Shown: positions 1 through 9,405 of the stretch, piece by piece | How positions within the stretch are numbered: the first letter of the stretch is position 1 | How the letters are laid out: every line of letters starts with the position of its first letter | Source of the DNA: Loktanella sp. Alg231-35 | GTDB taxonomy: Bacteria; Pseudomonadota; Alphaproteobacteria; Rhodobacterales; Rhodobacteraceae | DNA length: 64,000 nucleotides | Direction of reading: 5' to 3' | Assembly (NCBI RefSeq): GCF_900143545.1 | Contig: NZ_FREV01000001.1 | Coordinates: 620,001-684,000, forward strand | Translations under genes and position numbers: made by a program | The notes under the pieces: generated by a model | Seen by the model: the letters and a program-made list of their open reading frames with translations, nothing else | Databases searched by the model: none | Told to the model about the DNA's origin: nothing

Positions 1-519
1 GGGCCGCCTTACGATCTGACCTACCGTGGTTTGACGGGCCATGCGCAGGGCAAGGCCTTCAGCCGGGTGGGACGTGGCTTGCGCCTGTCGATCCACCGGC
101 CGCGTCCGCAAGACCGAGGGGCCAAGCTGGCCATTCACCGCTGCCCGGCGGATCAGATGGTCTTGCTGCATTTCGAAGGGCTGACCCGCCAACAGTGGAT
201 TTTCAAACTGTTGCGGATGGCCCAAGCGTTAGAGCATGACGACGGCATGCCGCCGTCGGCACATCGGGCCGGGCAGGCAGCGGCTGTGCTGGAAGGCCCA
301 GATGGGGCGGGGGCGTTGCATGATTTGCTCAAGACTGCGGATGCGGCCCAGCTGGGTGTATTGGCCAAGTATGGGCTGCTGTTGCCGCTGTCTTTCGATC
401 CGCAGGATGCGATCACTCAGTTCTTTCCGGATGCAGATGTCGATCTGAGTCCGGACGCCATTGACCGCTGGCTGGCAACGCACAAAGCAAACACGCTGTC
501 GTTTCTGAAGTGGCGGTAG
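1..519 (+). CDS. C-terminal part of a possible family-2-like glycosyltransferase (5' truncated by window edge)
   Basis: The reading frame is already open at base 1 and ends at a TAG at 517-519, so only about the last 172 residues are visible and the true start lies outside the window. The visible part has a GHAQGKAF stretch, an IHRP stretch and an LLHFEGLT stretch, which recall the C-terminal half of GT-A glycosyltransferases common in Rhodobacterales. The donor-binding domain is not in view, so the assignment is tentative. The gene converges on mdh, and the two are separated by a strong bidirectional terminator. A hypothetical protein with no enzymatic role cannot be excluded. Confidence 0.5.
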   Translation, partial: GPPYDLTYRGLTGHAQGKAFSRVGRGLRLSIHRPRPQDRGAKLAIHRCPADQMVLLHFEGLTRQQWIFKLLRMAQALEHDDGMPPSAHRAGQAAAVLEGPDGAGALHDLLKTADAAQLGVLAKYGLLLPLSFDPQDAITQFFPDADVDLSPDAIDRWLATHKANTLSFLKWR

Positions 520-530
520 GGCTGAACGAA

Positions 531-556
531 AAAGGGCCGCCGATTGGCGGCCCTTT
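531..556. terminator. Bidirectional rho-independent terminator between the truncated gene and mdh
   Basis: A perfect 11-bp stem (AAAGGGCCGCC at 531-541, GGCGGCCCTTT at 546-556) closes a four-base GATT loop. Read on the minus strand the stem runs straight into TTTTTCG, so it is best placed to end mdh transcripts. On the plus strand the U-tract is limited to the last three bases of the stem, so termination of the upstream gene is probably weaker. Confidence 0.85.
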
Positions 557-576
557 CCCAAAAAACATTTGGTTGT

Positions 577-1665
<1,089 letters not shown>

Positions 1666-1704
1666 CTAACGAAAGGTGAATGCAGCGGAAATTGGGATAC
1701 ACAA

Positions 1705-2460
1705 GTGATTGAATTCGGGTGGCAATTTTTTTTGGTCGGCATCCCGGCGATCATCTTTGGAGGCATCTCTAAGGGTGGATTCGGCTCTGGTGCTGCCTTT
1801 GTGGCTGGCGCGATTCTGGCCTTGGTCGTGCCACCCGGCGCTGCTTTGGGGATCGTCTTGCCGCTTTTCATGCTGGTCGATGCCGCCACGTTGAAACCTT
1901 ATTGGGGCAAGTGGCATTGGCCCTCGGCCAAGGGGTTGATGATAGGGGCTGTGCCCGGCTGCATCGTCGCGGCGTTTCTTTATGCGATTGTGGATGCCGA
2001 TGTCTTTCGGTTGCTGATTGGGTTGATTTGTCTGGCTTTTGTTGCGTTTCAGGTGAGCCGCGCGCTGGGCTGGTTGCAGGTCCGGCAGATGCCGTTTTCC
2101 GCGCCCGTCGCTTGGTTCGCAGGCACGGTCAGCGGGTTCACTAGTTTCGTTAGCCATGCCGGCGGCCCGCCATCTGCGGTGTTTCTTCTGTCCCAAGGGC
2201 TAAGCAAGACCGCCTATCAGGCGACTACCGTTGTGGTGTTTTGGGCGATCAACTGGATGAAGGCGGTGCCTTACGTTTTTCTGGGCATTTTCACTTGGGA
2301 CACGATCATGGGCAGTTTGATGCTCGCCCCCTTTGCGTTGCTCGGTGCGTGGATCGGGGTCCGGGCGCATCATCTGGTCCCTGAGCGGCCGTTTTTTGCG
2401 CTCACCTACATTCTTCTTGTTCTCACAGGTATCCGGTTGATCTGGGTCGCGCTGACCTAA
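1705..2460 (+). CDS. TauE/SafE family membrane permease (sulfite exporter-like)
   Basis: This is a roughly 251-residue integral membrane protein with about seven or eight hydrophobic segments. It carries the glycine-rich repeats typical of TauE/SafE permeases: GGISKGGFGSG in the first half and SGFTSFVSHAGGPP in the second. The family moves organosulfonates, sulfite or other small anions across the inner membrane, but the substrate here cannot be read from the sequence. A GTG at 1705 is proposed as start because the first transmembrane helix begins right after it; the upstream extension is rich in Arg and Cys and looks non-coding. It is divergent from mdh. A second, larger TauE/SafE gene lies at 21748-22671. 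Confidence 0.85.
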   Translation: MIEFGWQFFLVGIPAIIFGGISKGGFGSGAAFVAGAILALVVPPGAALGIVLPLFMLVDAATLKPYWGKWHWPSAKGLMIGAVPGCIVAAFLYAIVDADVFRLLIGLICLAFVAFQVSRALGWLQVRQMPFSAPVAWFAGTVSGFTSFVSHAGGPPSAVFLLSQGLSKTAYQATTVVVFWAINWMKAVPYVFLGIFTWDTIMGSLMLAPFALLGAWIGVRAHHLVPERPFFALTYILLVLTGIRLIWVALT

Positions 2461-2462
2461 GT

Positions 2463-2777
2463 TCAGGTGTCGTTATCGAGATTGGCCAGCGGCTCGTTGA
2501 GGTATTGATAGGCTTGGCCTGCTGCCGCGAGGCAGGTTTGTCCGCCCGGCCGTGTGACTGTGATCGTCCAGGATCCTGTGTCCATTGAGGCAAACACCTC
2601 AACCACGGAATTGTCGCGGGCCAGATCAATGGTCTGCCTGATTTCGCCATAGCGTTCGGCCAATCGTTCAACCACCGTGGAGTGTTCAGCGCAACTGCTG
2701 CCTTGCGCATGAGATTGTTGCGCGGCCAGCATCATGGCCCCGATCCCGAAAGACATCAGAAAGAGTGTACGTCGCAT
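2463..2777 (-). CDS. Small secreted protein of unknown function
   Basis: The 104-residue protein has a clear Sec signal peptide (MRRTLFLMSFGIGAMMLAAQ, probable cleavage after the SHA near residue 25). The mature part is about 80 residues with two cysteines, compatible with a disulfide in the periplasm. I do not recognise the family. The start at 2777 is supported by an AAGGGG ribosome-binding site 7-8 bases upstream. It converges on the TauE/SafE gene with only two bases between the stop codons. Composition matches the surrounding genes. Confidence 0.75.
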   Translation of the reverse strand: MRRTLFLMSFGIGAMMLAAQQSHAQGSSCAEHSTVVERLAERYGEIRQTIDLARDNSVVEVFASMDTGSWTITVTRPGGQTCLAAAGQAYQYLNEPLANLDNDT

Positions 2778-2965
2778 GTTGGTCCCCTTAACAAAGCCGG
2801 CCACGCATTAGCGGCCCGGCACGTGGAGCAATTCTGAAGACCAAGATGCGCGAAAATGGTTAACACACCGTAACGGGGCGTTGTTGCTGCGCTGCGGCAT
2901 TTATATCTTGATTGATCTGTCAAAATCTGGCGTTGTTCGCGCAACTTTGTTGCGAGGAAGATTCG

Positions 2966-3808
2966 ATGCATGACCGCCCCTACCGCTCTGCGCTTTATAT
3001 CCCTGGTTCGAAAGATCGCGCCCTTGATAAGGCGCGAGGCTTGCCAGTCGATGTGATCCTCTTTGATCTGGAGGATGCGGTTGCCCCTGATGCCAAGGTT
3101 TCTGCCCGCGATACGCTGCATGCGGCTTTGGCTGATGGCGGTTATGGCGCGCGGCTGAAAATCGTCCGCATCAACGGGCTGGATACAGAGTGGGGTGCGG
3201 CTGATGCTGCTGCTGTCGCAGCGATGGCATGTGATGCGATCCTTTTGCCCAAGGTGAACGGATCCGAGGACGTGGATGCATTGGCTGCTTTGGTTCCTGA
3301 TCTGCCGATCTGGGCGATGATGGAAACACCACAAGGTATCCTCAACGCCCCCCAAATCGCAGCCCATCCACGGATTGCTGGTTTTGTGCTGGGCACGAAT
3401 GATCTGGCCAAGGATCTCAACTCGCGTGGGCGCGCGGCATTGATGACGTCATTGCAGCTGTGCATGCTGGCCGCAAAAGCGGCGGGGATTGTTGCCCTTG
3501 ATGGGGTCTATAACGCGTTCAAAGATGAGGACGGTTTGCGCGCGGAATGCACCGAAGGGCGCGACATGGGCTTTGATGGCAAAACCTTGATTCACCCCGC
3601 ACAGGTGGCCATTGCGAATGCGGCCTTTGGCCCGACCGAAGATGAAATAGACTTGGCGCGTCGTCAGATTGCTGCCTTTGAAGAAGCGGAAAAAGAAGGG
3701 CAGGGCGTTGCCGTGGTCGATGGCCGCATCGTTGAGAACTTGCATATCGTGACTGCGCACGCGACTTTGGCCAAAGCGGAGGCTATCGCTGCATTGGAGA
3801 CGGAATGA
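2966..3808 (+). CDS. mcl2: (3S)-Malyl-CoA thioesterase (HpcH/HpaI aldolase/citrate-lyase family, Mcl2-like)
   Basis: The protein belongs to the CitE-like branch of the HpcH/HpaI family: RSALYIPGSK near the N-terminus, the metal-binding acids of DLEDAVAP, and METPQGILNAP in the barrel. In Rhodobacter sphaeroides a paralogue of malyl-CoA lyase hydrolyses (3S)-malyl-CoA to malate, the last step of glyoxylate assimilation, and its gene lies near mch and sdh as here. The 280-residue length and context point to that thioesterase, although a CoA-ester lyase activity cannot be excluded from sequence. The start at 2966 follows a GAGGAAG site. The stop overlaps the next gene by four bases (ATGA), so translation is probably coupled. 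Confidence 0.85.
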   Translation: MHDRPYRSALYIPGSKDRALDKARGLPVDVILFDLEDAVAPDAKVSARDTLHAALADGGYGARLKIVRINGLDTEWGAADAAAVAAMACDAILLPKVNGSEDVDALAALVPDLPIWAMMETPQGILNAPQIAAHPRIAGFVLGTNDLAKDLNSRGRAALMTSLQLCMLAAKAAGIVALDGVYNAFKDEDGLRAECTEGRDMGFDGKTLIHPAQVAIANAAFGPTEDEIDLARRQIAAFEEAEKEGQGVAVVDGRIVENLHIVTAHATLAKAEAIAALETE

Positions 3809-4359
3809 CGTTATTGGTTCTTGGGGTTGCCCTTTGGTGGGCGGCACATTTGTTTAAACGGGTGGTGCCGGCCCGGCGGGCTGTGCTGGGGGCAAAGGGC
3901 TCTCCGATCGTGGCGCTTGCCATTCTGGTCAGTGTCGTTCTGATGGTTCTGGGCTATCGCATGGCTGAGGGCACGGTTTACTGGGGCCGCACCCCAATGT
4001 GGGTTGGCATCAATAACCTGCTGATGGTTGTCGCATTCTATTTCTATGCCGCCAGCGCCGCGCAAGGCCAGAAGATCTGGCTGGGCACCAAAGTGCGCCA
4101 CCCGCAGCTGACCGGCTTTTCGATCTGGGCCATTGCGCATCTGCTGGTGAATGGCGACACGCCGTCGTTCATCTTGTTTGGTGGTTTGCTTGTCTGGGCC
4201 GCAGTCGAGGTCATTGTGATCAACGCACAAGAAGGCCCGTGGGACACGCCAGAGCGCGCACCCGCGGCCAAAGAGGTGGTATCGATCATCATCACGCTGG
4301 GCGTTGTCTGCGTTGTGATGTTTGTTCACTACCTGCTGGGCGTGACACCCTGGGGATGA
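3805..4359 (+). CDS. NnrU family membrane protein
   Basis: This is a 184-residue membrane protein with about five or six transmembrane segments. A WWAAHLFKR stretch at the N-terminus and KVRHPQLTGFSIWAIAHLL in the middle match the NnrU family. NnrU proteins were named for a gene needed in nitrite/nitric oxide metabolism, and the Zn-isomerase relatives act on carotenoid-like substrates, but the role in this setting is unknown. The start codon overlaps the mcl2 stop by four bases and a DUF1737 gene and mch follow directly, so it is an embedded member of an EMC pathway operon. Confidence 0.85.
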   Translation: MTLLVLGVALWWAAHLFKRVVPARRAVLGAKGSPIVALAILVSVVLMVLGYRMAEGTVYWGRTPMWVGINNLLMVVAFYFYAASAAQGQKIWLGTKVRHPQLTGFSIWAIAHLLVNGDTPSFILFGGLLVWAAVEVIVINAQEGPWDTPERAPAAKEVVSIIITLGVVCVVMFVHYLLGVTPWG

Positions 4360-4363
4360 GCCA

Positions 4364-4567
4364 ATGAAAATTTACCGTTTGTTGACCGAGGATGACACAT
4401 CCGCCTTTTGCCACAAAGTGTCCCAAGCACTGTCCAAGGGCTGGGAACTTCATGGCGACCCTACATATGCATATGACCACGCCAATGGCGTGATGCGCTG
4501 CGGGCAAGCCGTCACCAAGGACATCGATCAACCTTATTCCGCTGACATGAAACTGGGCCAACAATGA
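4364..4567 (+). CDS. DUF1737 domain protein
   Basis: The 67-residue protein matches the short DUF1737 pattern: YRLLTEDDTSAFCHKVSQAL followed by KGWELHGDPTYAYD. No catalytic residues or membrane segments are visible, and the function of the family is not known to me. It starts four bases after the NnrU-like gene ends and its stop overlaps the mch start (ATGA), so it is translated as part of the mcl2-mch operon. Its conserved place between two EMC enzymes suggests a small accessory role, but that is inference. Confidence 0.8.
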   Translation: MKIYRLLTEDDTSAFCHKVSQALSKGWELHGDPTYAYDHANGVMRCGQAVTKDIDQPYSADMKLGQQ

Positions 4568-5589
4568 GCAAAACCAATCCGGGACGATTTTTTGAAGACT
4601 ATAACGTGGGCGAGATCATCATCCATGCTGTCCCACGCACGATATCGGGTGGCGAGCGGGCCATGTATCACGCGCTTTACCCTGCGCGGTCCGCGCTTTT
4701 TTCATCTGACGAATTTGCGCGGGCTTGCGGTCTGCCAGCCTCACCGATGGATGATCTGGCGACGTTTCATACAGTCTTTGGAAAGACCGTTCCTGATGTG
4801 TCGCTGAATGCCGTGGCCAATCTCGGTTATGCAGAGGGGCGTTGGCACTTGCCTGTCTATCCTGGCGACACGCTGACTTCGGAATCCGAAGTGATTGGGG
4901 TCAAGCAGAACTCTAACGGAAAATCCGGTGTTGTCTGGGTGCGCACAACCGGGCGCAACCAGAGCGACGATGTTGTGCTGTCCTACGTGCGCTGGGTGAT
5001 GGTGCGCAAACGCGGCGACGGTGCTGCACCAGAGCCGGTGATCCCTGAACTGGCCAAAGTCGTCTCGGCGGATCAGTTGATCGTCCCAGCAGGCCTTGAT
5101 TTTTCCGGCTATGATTTCGCACTTGCAGGTGAGCCGCATCGCCTGAGCGACTATGCCATAGGCGAGGTCATCGACCATGTTGATGGTGTCACCGTCGAAG
5201 AGGCCGAGCACATGCTGGCCACCCGTTTGTGGCAGAACACGGCCAAGGTACATTTCGATGCGACCAACCGGCCCGATGGCAAGCGGTTGATCTATGGCGG
5301 TCATGTGATCAGTCTGGCGCGCGCGCTGTCCTTCAACGGGTTGGCCAATGCGCAGATGATTGTGGCGCTGAATGGTGGCGCCCATGCTAGCCCCTGTTTT
5401 GCCGGAGACACAGTGCGGGCGTGGTCCGAGGTGCTGGATATCGCCAAGACGGGCGCGCCCGGCGTTGGGGCGGTGCGTTTGCGTTTGGTGGCGACCAAGG
5501 GGGCGGCTGGTGTCCTGCGCGGTGAAGACGGCAAATACGATCCTGATGTGCTGCTTGATCTGGACTATTGGGCATTGATGCCCGTTTGA
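4564..5589 (+). CDS. mch: Mesaconyl-CoA hydratase (MaoC-like double hot-dog)
   Basis: The enzyme reversibly hydrates mesaconyl-CoA to (2R,3S)-beta-methylmalyl-CoA in the ethylmalonyl-CoA pathway. At 341 residues it has the double hot-dog length of Mch. It begins KTNPGRFFEDYNVGEII, typical of MaoC-type dehydratases, and carries a second MaoC-like half after about residue 180 (LSDYAIGEVIDHVDGVTVEEAEH, then RLIYGGHVISLARALSFNG). It shares an operon with mcl2, whose substrate class is produced downstream of this step, and overlaps the DUF1737 gene by four bases. The gene order near sdh agrees with R. sphaeroides. Confidence 0.9.
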   Translation: MSKTNPGRFFEDYNVGEIIIHAVPRTISGGERAMYHALYPARSALFSSDEFARACGLPASPMDDLATFHTVFGKTVPDVSLNAVANLGYAEGRWHLPVYPGDTLTSESEVIGVKQNSNGKSGVVWVRTTGRNQSDDVVLSYVRWVMVRKRGDGAAPEPVIPELAKVVSADQLIVPAGLDFSGYDFALAGEPHRLSDYAIGEVIDHVDGVTVEEAEHMLATRLWQNTAKVHFDATNRPDGKRLIYGGHVISLARALSFNGLANAQMIVALNGGAHASPCFAGDTVRAWSEVLDIAKTGAPGVGAVRLRLVATKGAAGVLRGEDGKYDPDVLLDLDYWALMPV

Positions 5590-5638
5590 CGACAAAAGCG
5601 TGATTTGCCAGACGGCGTGCAACGCGTAGTCTGCCGAC

Positions 5639-6304
5639 ATGCGCGCCGCTTTCCTAACCAGCCTGTTGTGCCTTGGTGCTCCTGCACAGGGGTGTGAAGT
5701 GGCGTTGATGCTGGCCGTTGATGTCTCTGGTTCGGTCAGCCCCAATGAATATCGCATTCAGATGGACGGGCTGGCTGCCGCGTTGGTGGATCGTGCGATT
5801 TCGGGTGCCTTGGTCGAAGGGCAAGCCAAGCTCGCATTGATGCAATGGACCGGCTCGGGCCGGCAACGGGTGGTGATCAACTGGACCGACATGACGGACC
5901 GCGACGCGGTTGTTGGATTTGCTGAACAAGTGACACTCGAGCCGCGCCTGTGGCGCAACTTCTCGACCGCGATTGGAGAGGCGATAGCCCTTTCGATAAG
6001 CTATTTTGCTCAGGTGCCTGAATGTGCGCGGCATGTCATTGATATCTCTGGCGATGGCCCCAACAACGAAGGGCGCCCACCCACGGCACTTTGGGACGCA
6101 TTGGCCGAGGCGCAGATCACCGTGAACGCGCTAGTCATCGAGGACAGCGTGCAAGGTCTTACCGACTACTTCGAAGCAGAGGTGATTACAGGTGACGGCG
6201 CCTTTGCTGTCACGGCGAACCGGTTTTCGGACTATCCCGCGCAGATCGCAAAGAAACTTTATCGTGAATTGACCAAGGCCGTTGCGGTGTTGGAGCTCGA
6301 ATAA
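5639..6304 (+). CDS. Secreted DUF1194 protein with von Willebrand A-like fold
   Basis: The 221-residue protein starts with a short signal peptide (MRAAFLTSLLCLGAPAQG) and then reads EVALMLAVDVSGSVSPNEY, where DVSGS is the DxSxS metal-binding motif of von Willebrand A domains. Later ISGDGPNNEG supplies the usual aspartate of that fold. This pattern is typical of DUF1194 proteins, which are periplasmic and of unknown function. It lies 49 bases after mch and 178 bases before sdhC; whether it is cotranscribed with either is not clear. Protein-protein interaction through the metal site is the likely mode of action. Confidence 0.85.
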   Translation: MRAAFLTSLLCLGAPAQGCEVALMLAVDVSGSVSPNEYRIQMDGLAAALVDRAISGALVEGQAKLALMQWTGSGRQRVVINWTDMTDRDAVVGFAEQVTLEPRLWRNFSTAIGEAIALSISYFAQVPECARHVIDISGDGPNNEGRPPTALWDALAEAQITVNALVIEDSVQGLTDYFEAEVITGDGAFAVTANRFSDYPAQIAKKLYRELTKAVAVLELE

Positions 6305-6312
6305 TCGCAATT

Positions 6313-6343
6313 TGTGATCACAGAAAATTTCGGTGTGATCACA
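6313..6343. promoter_or_regulatory. Twin TGTGATCACA palindromes upstream of sdhC (candidate operators)
   Basis: Two identical perfect 10-bp palindromes, TGTGATCACA, lie at 6313-6322 and 6334-6343. Their centres are exactly 21 bp apart, two helical turns, as expected for two repressor or activator dimers on one face of DNA. They start just after the DUF1194 stop and are 140-170 bases before sdhC. A TATAGT at 6361-6366 could be a -10 element, which would place the second palindrome over the -35 region. The half-sites resemble CRP half-sites but lack the six-base spacer, so CRP is not the obvious ligand. Confidence 0.65.
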
Positions 6344-6441
6344 TATCGTGGCGAATCCAGTATAGTGTCACTTTTTCACAGTTTATCGCCCTGCCTTGGC
6401 GTGACTCTCTGCTTGGAATGGTGCAGAAAGACACCAAGGGC

Positions 6442-6459
6442 GTCGCCTTGCTAGGCGAC
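6442..6459 (+). promoter_or_regulatory. Short hairpin in the sdhC 5' leader
   Basis: A 7-bp perfect stem (GTCGCCT at 6442-6448, AGGCGAC at 6453-6459) closes a TGCT loop. It lies about 10 bases ahead of the AAGGGA ribosome-binding site of sdhC. There is no U-tract, so it is not a terminator; it could protect the mRNA or modulate translation. I do not recognise it as a known riboswitch. Confidence 0.35.
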
Positions 6460-6482
6460 ATGGGCCAACGAAGGGAACTGAT

Positions 6483-6866
6483 ATGGCTGACGTGAACCGG
6501 GGCAACCGCCCGCTTTCACCGCATTTGACGATCTATCGTCCGCAATGGACCTCCATGACATCGATATTGGTACGGATCACAGGCAATGCCTTGATCGTGG
6601 CGGCATTGCTGATTGTCTGGTGGTTTGTGGCTGCGGCATCCGGGCCCGAAGCCTTTGCGACAGCCAACGGGTTCCTGACTAGCTGGTTTGGTGATCTGAT
6701 CATGTTCCTATCGGTATTGGGCGTCTGGTATCACTTGCTGGGTGGTTTGCGCCATCTGGTCTGGGACAGTGGCCGCATGCTGGATGTGGACAAGTCGGAA
6801 CTCGCCGGACAGATGATGATTGTCCTGGCCGTTCTGCTGACGATTTTCACCGTGGTTGTGGTGTAA
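6483..6866 (+). CDS. sdhC: Succinate dehydrogenase cytochrome b556 subunit
   Basis: This is a membrane anchor of complex II that helps bind heme b and ubiquinone. The 127-residue protein starts with the typical cytoplasmic NRGNRPLSPHLTIYRPQ segment, in which SPHL.IY is the family signature. Three transmembrane helices follow, and the second contains the heme-ligand region HLLGGLRHLVWD. An AAGGGA ribosome-binding site lies 6-7 bases before the ATG. It is the first gene of the sdhCDA...B cluster, 12 bases upstream of sdhD. Confidence 0.95.
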   Translation: MADVNRGNRPLSPHLTIYRPQWTSMTSILVRITGNALIVAALLIVWWFVAAASGPEAFATANGFLTSWFGDLIMFLSVLGVWYHLLGGLRHLVWDSGRMLDVDKSELAGQMMIVLAVLLTIFTVVVV

Positions 6867-6878
6867 GGGGGCAAGACA

Positions 6879-7250
6879 ATGGCATTTCTAACTGATCGTA
6901 AACGCGCTGTTGGCATGGGCTCTGCCAAAACCGGGACCGAGCATCACTGGCAGATGATGGTGTCGTCGGTTGCCCTGTTGTTCCTGATCCCGCTTTTTAT
7001 TTTCACCTTTGGTCCGATCCTCGGGTCACCTTATGAAGAGGTGATCGCCTATTACCAACGGCCATTCCCGGCTGTGGTTGCTGCGCTGACCATGCTGGTT
7101 GGATTTTACCATTTCCGTGGTGGCGTCCAAACTCTGATTGAGGATTATGTCCATGGCTTCGCCCGCAAAGCGGCCATCATTGGCATGATTTGTTTGTCTT
7201 ACGCGGCGGCTGGATTTGCAATTTTTGCAGTCATCCGCATCGCACTTTAA
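6879..7250 (+). CDS. sdhD: Succinate dehydrogenase hydrophobic membrane anchor subunit
   Basis: This is the second membrane anchor of complex II. The 123-residue protein begins [22 protein letters not shown], typical of alphaproteobacterial SdhD, and has three transmembrane helices. The second contains [18 protein letters not shown], whose histidine and aspartate-tyrosine pair fit heme ligation and the quinone site. It sits between sdhC and sdhA, and its stop is 20 bases before the sdhA start. Confidence 0.95.
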   Translation: MAFLTDRKRAVGMGSAKTGTEHHWQMMVSSVALLFLIPLFIFTFGPILGSPYEEVIAYYQRPFPAVVAALTMLVGFYHFRGGVQTLIEDYVHGFARKAAIIGMICLSYAAAGFAIFAVIRIAL

Positions 7251-7270
7251 CTCCCCGGAGCATCGTCACT

Positions 7271-9076
7271 ATGGCTGCATATGAATATGAAACCCACACC
7301 TATGACGCGATTGTAGTCGGTGCAGGTGGCGCTGGCCTGCGGGCCACATTGGGTCTGGCTGAACAGGGTTTGCGCACCGCCTGTATCACCAAGGTGTTTC
7401 CCACGCGCTCGCACACTGTGGCAGCGCAGGGCGGCATTGCGGCATCGCTGGGCAACATGGGTCCAGATAGCTGGCAGTGGCATATGTATGACACTGTCAA
7501 AGGCTCTGACTGGTTGGGTGACACCGACGCGATGGAGTATCTGGCGCGCGAGGCTCCCAAGGCAGTTTACGAGCTGGAGCACTATGGCGTGCCGTTTTCC
7601 CGGACCGAAGAGGGCAAGATTTATCAGCGCCCATTCGGTGGTCACACCACTGAGTTTGGTGAAGGCCCGCCCGTGCAGCGCACCTGTGCGGCGGCCGACC
7701 GAACCGGTCATGCGATTTTGCACACGCTTTATGGTCAGTCGCTGAAACAGCAGGCCGAATTCTACATTGAATACTTCGCGCTTGATCTGATTATGTCCGA
7801 TGATGGCGTCTGTCAGGGTGTGATCGCGTGGAAGCTGGATGATGGCACGATGCATGTCTTCAATGCGAAGACGGTTGTGCTGGCGACAGGTGGATATGGA
7901 CGCGCCTATTTCAGCGCCACATCTGCCCATACTTGCACCGGTGATGGTGGCGGTATGGTCGCCCGTCAGGGCCTGCCATTGCAGGATATGGAATTTGTTC
8001 AGTTCCACCCAACCGGCATTTACGGTGCGGGCTGCCTGATCACCGAAGGTGCGCGTGGCGAGGGTGGTTACTTGACCAACTCCGAAGGCGAGCGGTTCAT
8101 GGAGCGTTATGCACCCAACTACAAAGACCTGGCCCCCCGTGACTATGTCAGCCGCTGCATGACAATGGAAATTCGTGAAGGCCGTGGCGTGGGTGCGGGT
8201 GGTGATCACATTCACCTCAACCTCAACCACCTACCTGCCGAGGCATTGGCCGAGCGTCTGCCCGGTATTTCGGAAAGCGCACGTATCTTTGCAGGCGTTG
8301 ATGTGACGAAAGAAGCGATCCCTGTTTTGCCGACCGTACACTATAATATGGGCGGTATTCCGACGAACTATCATGGCGAAGTGCTAAACCCGACCAAGAA
8401 AGACCCGAACGCCGTTGTGCCCGGTCTGATGGCTGTAGGTGAGGCAGGTTGTGCGTCTGTTCACGGGGCGAACCGTCTGGGGTCAAACAGCCTGATCGAC
8501 CTTGTGGTCTTTGGTCGGGCCGCCGCAATCCGTGCGGGTGAAGTCGTGGATCGTGAAGCCGCCAACCCAACACTAAACCAAGCGTCAGTGGACGCCTGTT
8601 TTGATCGTTTCGATGGGCTGCGCCATGCCAAGGGCACCGTTGGGACCGCCGAATTGCGTTTGGAAATGCAAAAGGCAATGCAGGCGGATGCAGCAGTCTT
8701 CCGTACCGACAAGACACTGGGTGAAGGCGTCAAGAAGATGACAGCGATTGCTGGTAAGATGGACGATCTGTCTGTCACCGATCGCAGCCTAGTGTGGAAC
8801 AGCGATCTGATGGAAACGCTGGAGCTGACGAACCTGATGCCTAACGCTCTGGCCACTATTGTGGGCGCTGAGGCACGCAAGGAAAGCCGTGGCGCCCACG
8901 CGCACGAAGATTATGCGACGCGCGACGACAAGAAATGGCGGGTGCATACCCTGAGCCATATCAACGACGCGAAGGTCAAGCTAAGCTACCGCCCGGTGAT
9001 CACCGAAGGTCTGACAACCGAAGCCGAAGGCGGAATATCCGAAGCCAAGATCGCACCAAAAGAGCGGACATTCTGA
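7271..9076 (+). CDS. sdhA: Succinate dehydrogenase flavoprotein subunit
   Basis: This is the catalytic subunit that oxidises succinate to fumarate at a covalently bound FAD. The 601-residue protein has the dinucleotide motif GAGGAG near residues 17-22 and the FAD-linking histidine in [11 protein letters not shown] near residue 48. The active-site segments [11 protein letters not shown] and [11 protein letters not shown] and the C-terminal helical domain are present. The start at 7271 gives [12 protein letters not shown]; upstream codons overlap sdhD and are not expected to be translated. The stop shares a base with the next start (TGATG), so the following lipoprotein is translationally coupled. 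Confidence 0.97.
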   Translation: MAAYEYETHTYDAIVVGAGGAGLRATLGLAEQGLRTACITKVFPTRSHTVAAQGGIAASLGNMGPDSWQWHMYDTVKGSDWLGDTDAMEYLAREAPKAVYELEHYGVPFSRTEEGKIYQRPFGGHTTEFGEGPPVQRTCAAADRTGHAILHTLYGQSLKQQAEFYIEYFALDLIMSDDGVCQGVIAWKLDDGTMHVFNAKTVVLATGGYGRAYFSATSAHTCTGDGGGMVARQGLPLQDMEFVQFHPTGIYGAGCLITEGARGEGGYLTNSEGERFMERYAPNYKDLAPRDYVSRCMTMEIREGRGVGAGGDHIHLNLNHLPAEALAERLPGISESARIFAGVDVTKEAIPVLPTVHYNMGGIPTNYHGEVLNPTKKDPNAVVPGLMAVGEAGCASVHGANRLGSNSLIDLVVFGRAAAIRAGEVVDREAANPTLNQASVDACFDRFDGLRHAKGTVGTAELRLEMQKAMQADAAVFRTDKTLGEGVKKMTAIAGKMDDLSVTDRSLVWNSDLMETLELTNLMPNALATIVGAEARKESRGAHAHEDYATRDDKKWRVHTLSHINDAKVKLSYRPVITEGLTTEAEGGISEAKIAPKERTF

Positions 9077-9405
9077 TGCGGTTTGTGGGCCTTCTCTGCG
9101 CGGCAATGCTGGTATCGGCCTGCATGCAGGATCTTGGCGCCGCGGGTGATGTGCTGGCGCGAGATGCGGCCAAGGGTGTCGTTAACAATGTCGTGCAAAC
9201 GCGGTTTCCCGGTGTGAATGCAGCCCCATATACAGATTGCATCATCGACAACGCGACAGGTTCCGAAATTGTCACAATCGCAGAGGCTGCTGTGCTGGGC
9301 GTGACATCGAACACGACAAATCTGGTGGTAGAGATCGCCGGGCGCCCGGACACGGTGCGCTGCGCGCTGAATAATTCACTTGGATTGGGGGGGCTGGGCC
9401 TTTGA
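9076..9405 (+). CDS. Small lipoprotein within the sdh operon
   Basis: The 109-residue protein begins with a lipoprotein signal ending in LVSAC, with the lipidated cysteine at residue 16. The mature part contains two more cysteines (TDCIID and VRCALN) that could form a disulfide, and it ends in a glycine-leucine-rich tail. I do not recognise a named family. It starts on the last base of the sdhA stop and overlaps the next lipoprotein gene by four bases. Small genes between sdhA and sdhB are also present in R. sphaeroides, so this placement is a lineage trait of unknown purpose. Confidence 0.8.
   Translation: MRFVGLLCAAMLVSACMQDLGAAGDVLARDAAKGVVNNVVQTRFPGVNAAPYTDCIIDNATGSEIVTIAEAAVLGVTSNTTNLVVEIAGRPDTVRCALNNSLGLGGLGL

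Noticed and set aside
4741..5757. A 338-codon open frame on the minus strand across mch
   Set aside because: It is the mirror of the mch codon pattern in GC-rich DNA. It has no recognisable domain, and mch itself is certain.
6313..6343. The TGTGATCACA palindromes as CRP or FNR sites
   Set aside because: CRP needs six bases between TGTGA and TCACA and FNR needs TTGAT-N4-ATCAA. Neither pattern is met.
7247..8230. A 327-codon open frame on the minus strand across sdhA
   Set aside because: It lies wholly opposite the conserved sdhA sequence and has no motif or ribosome-binding support.
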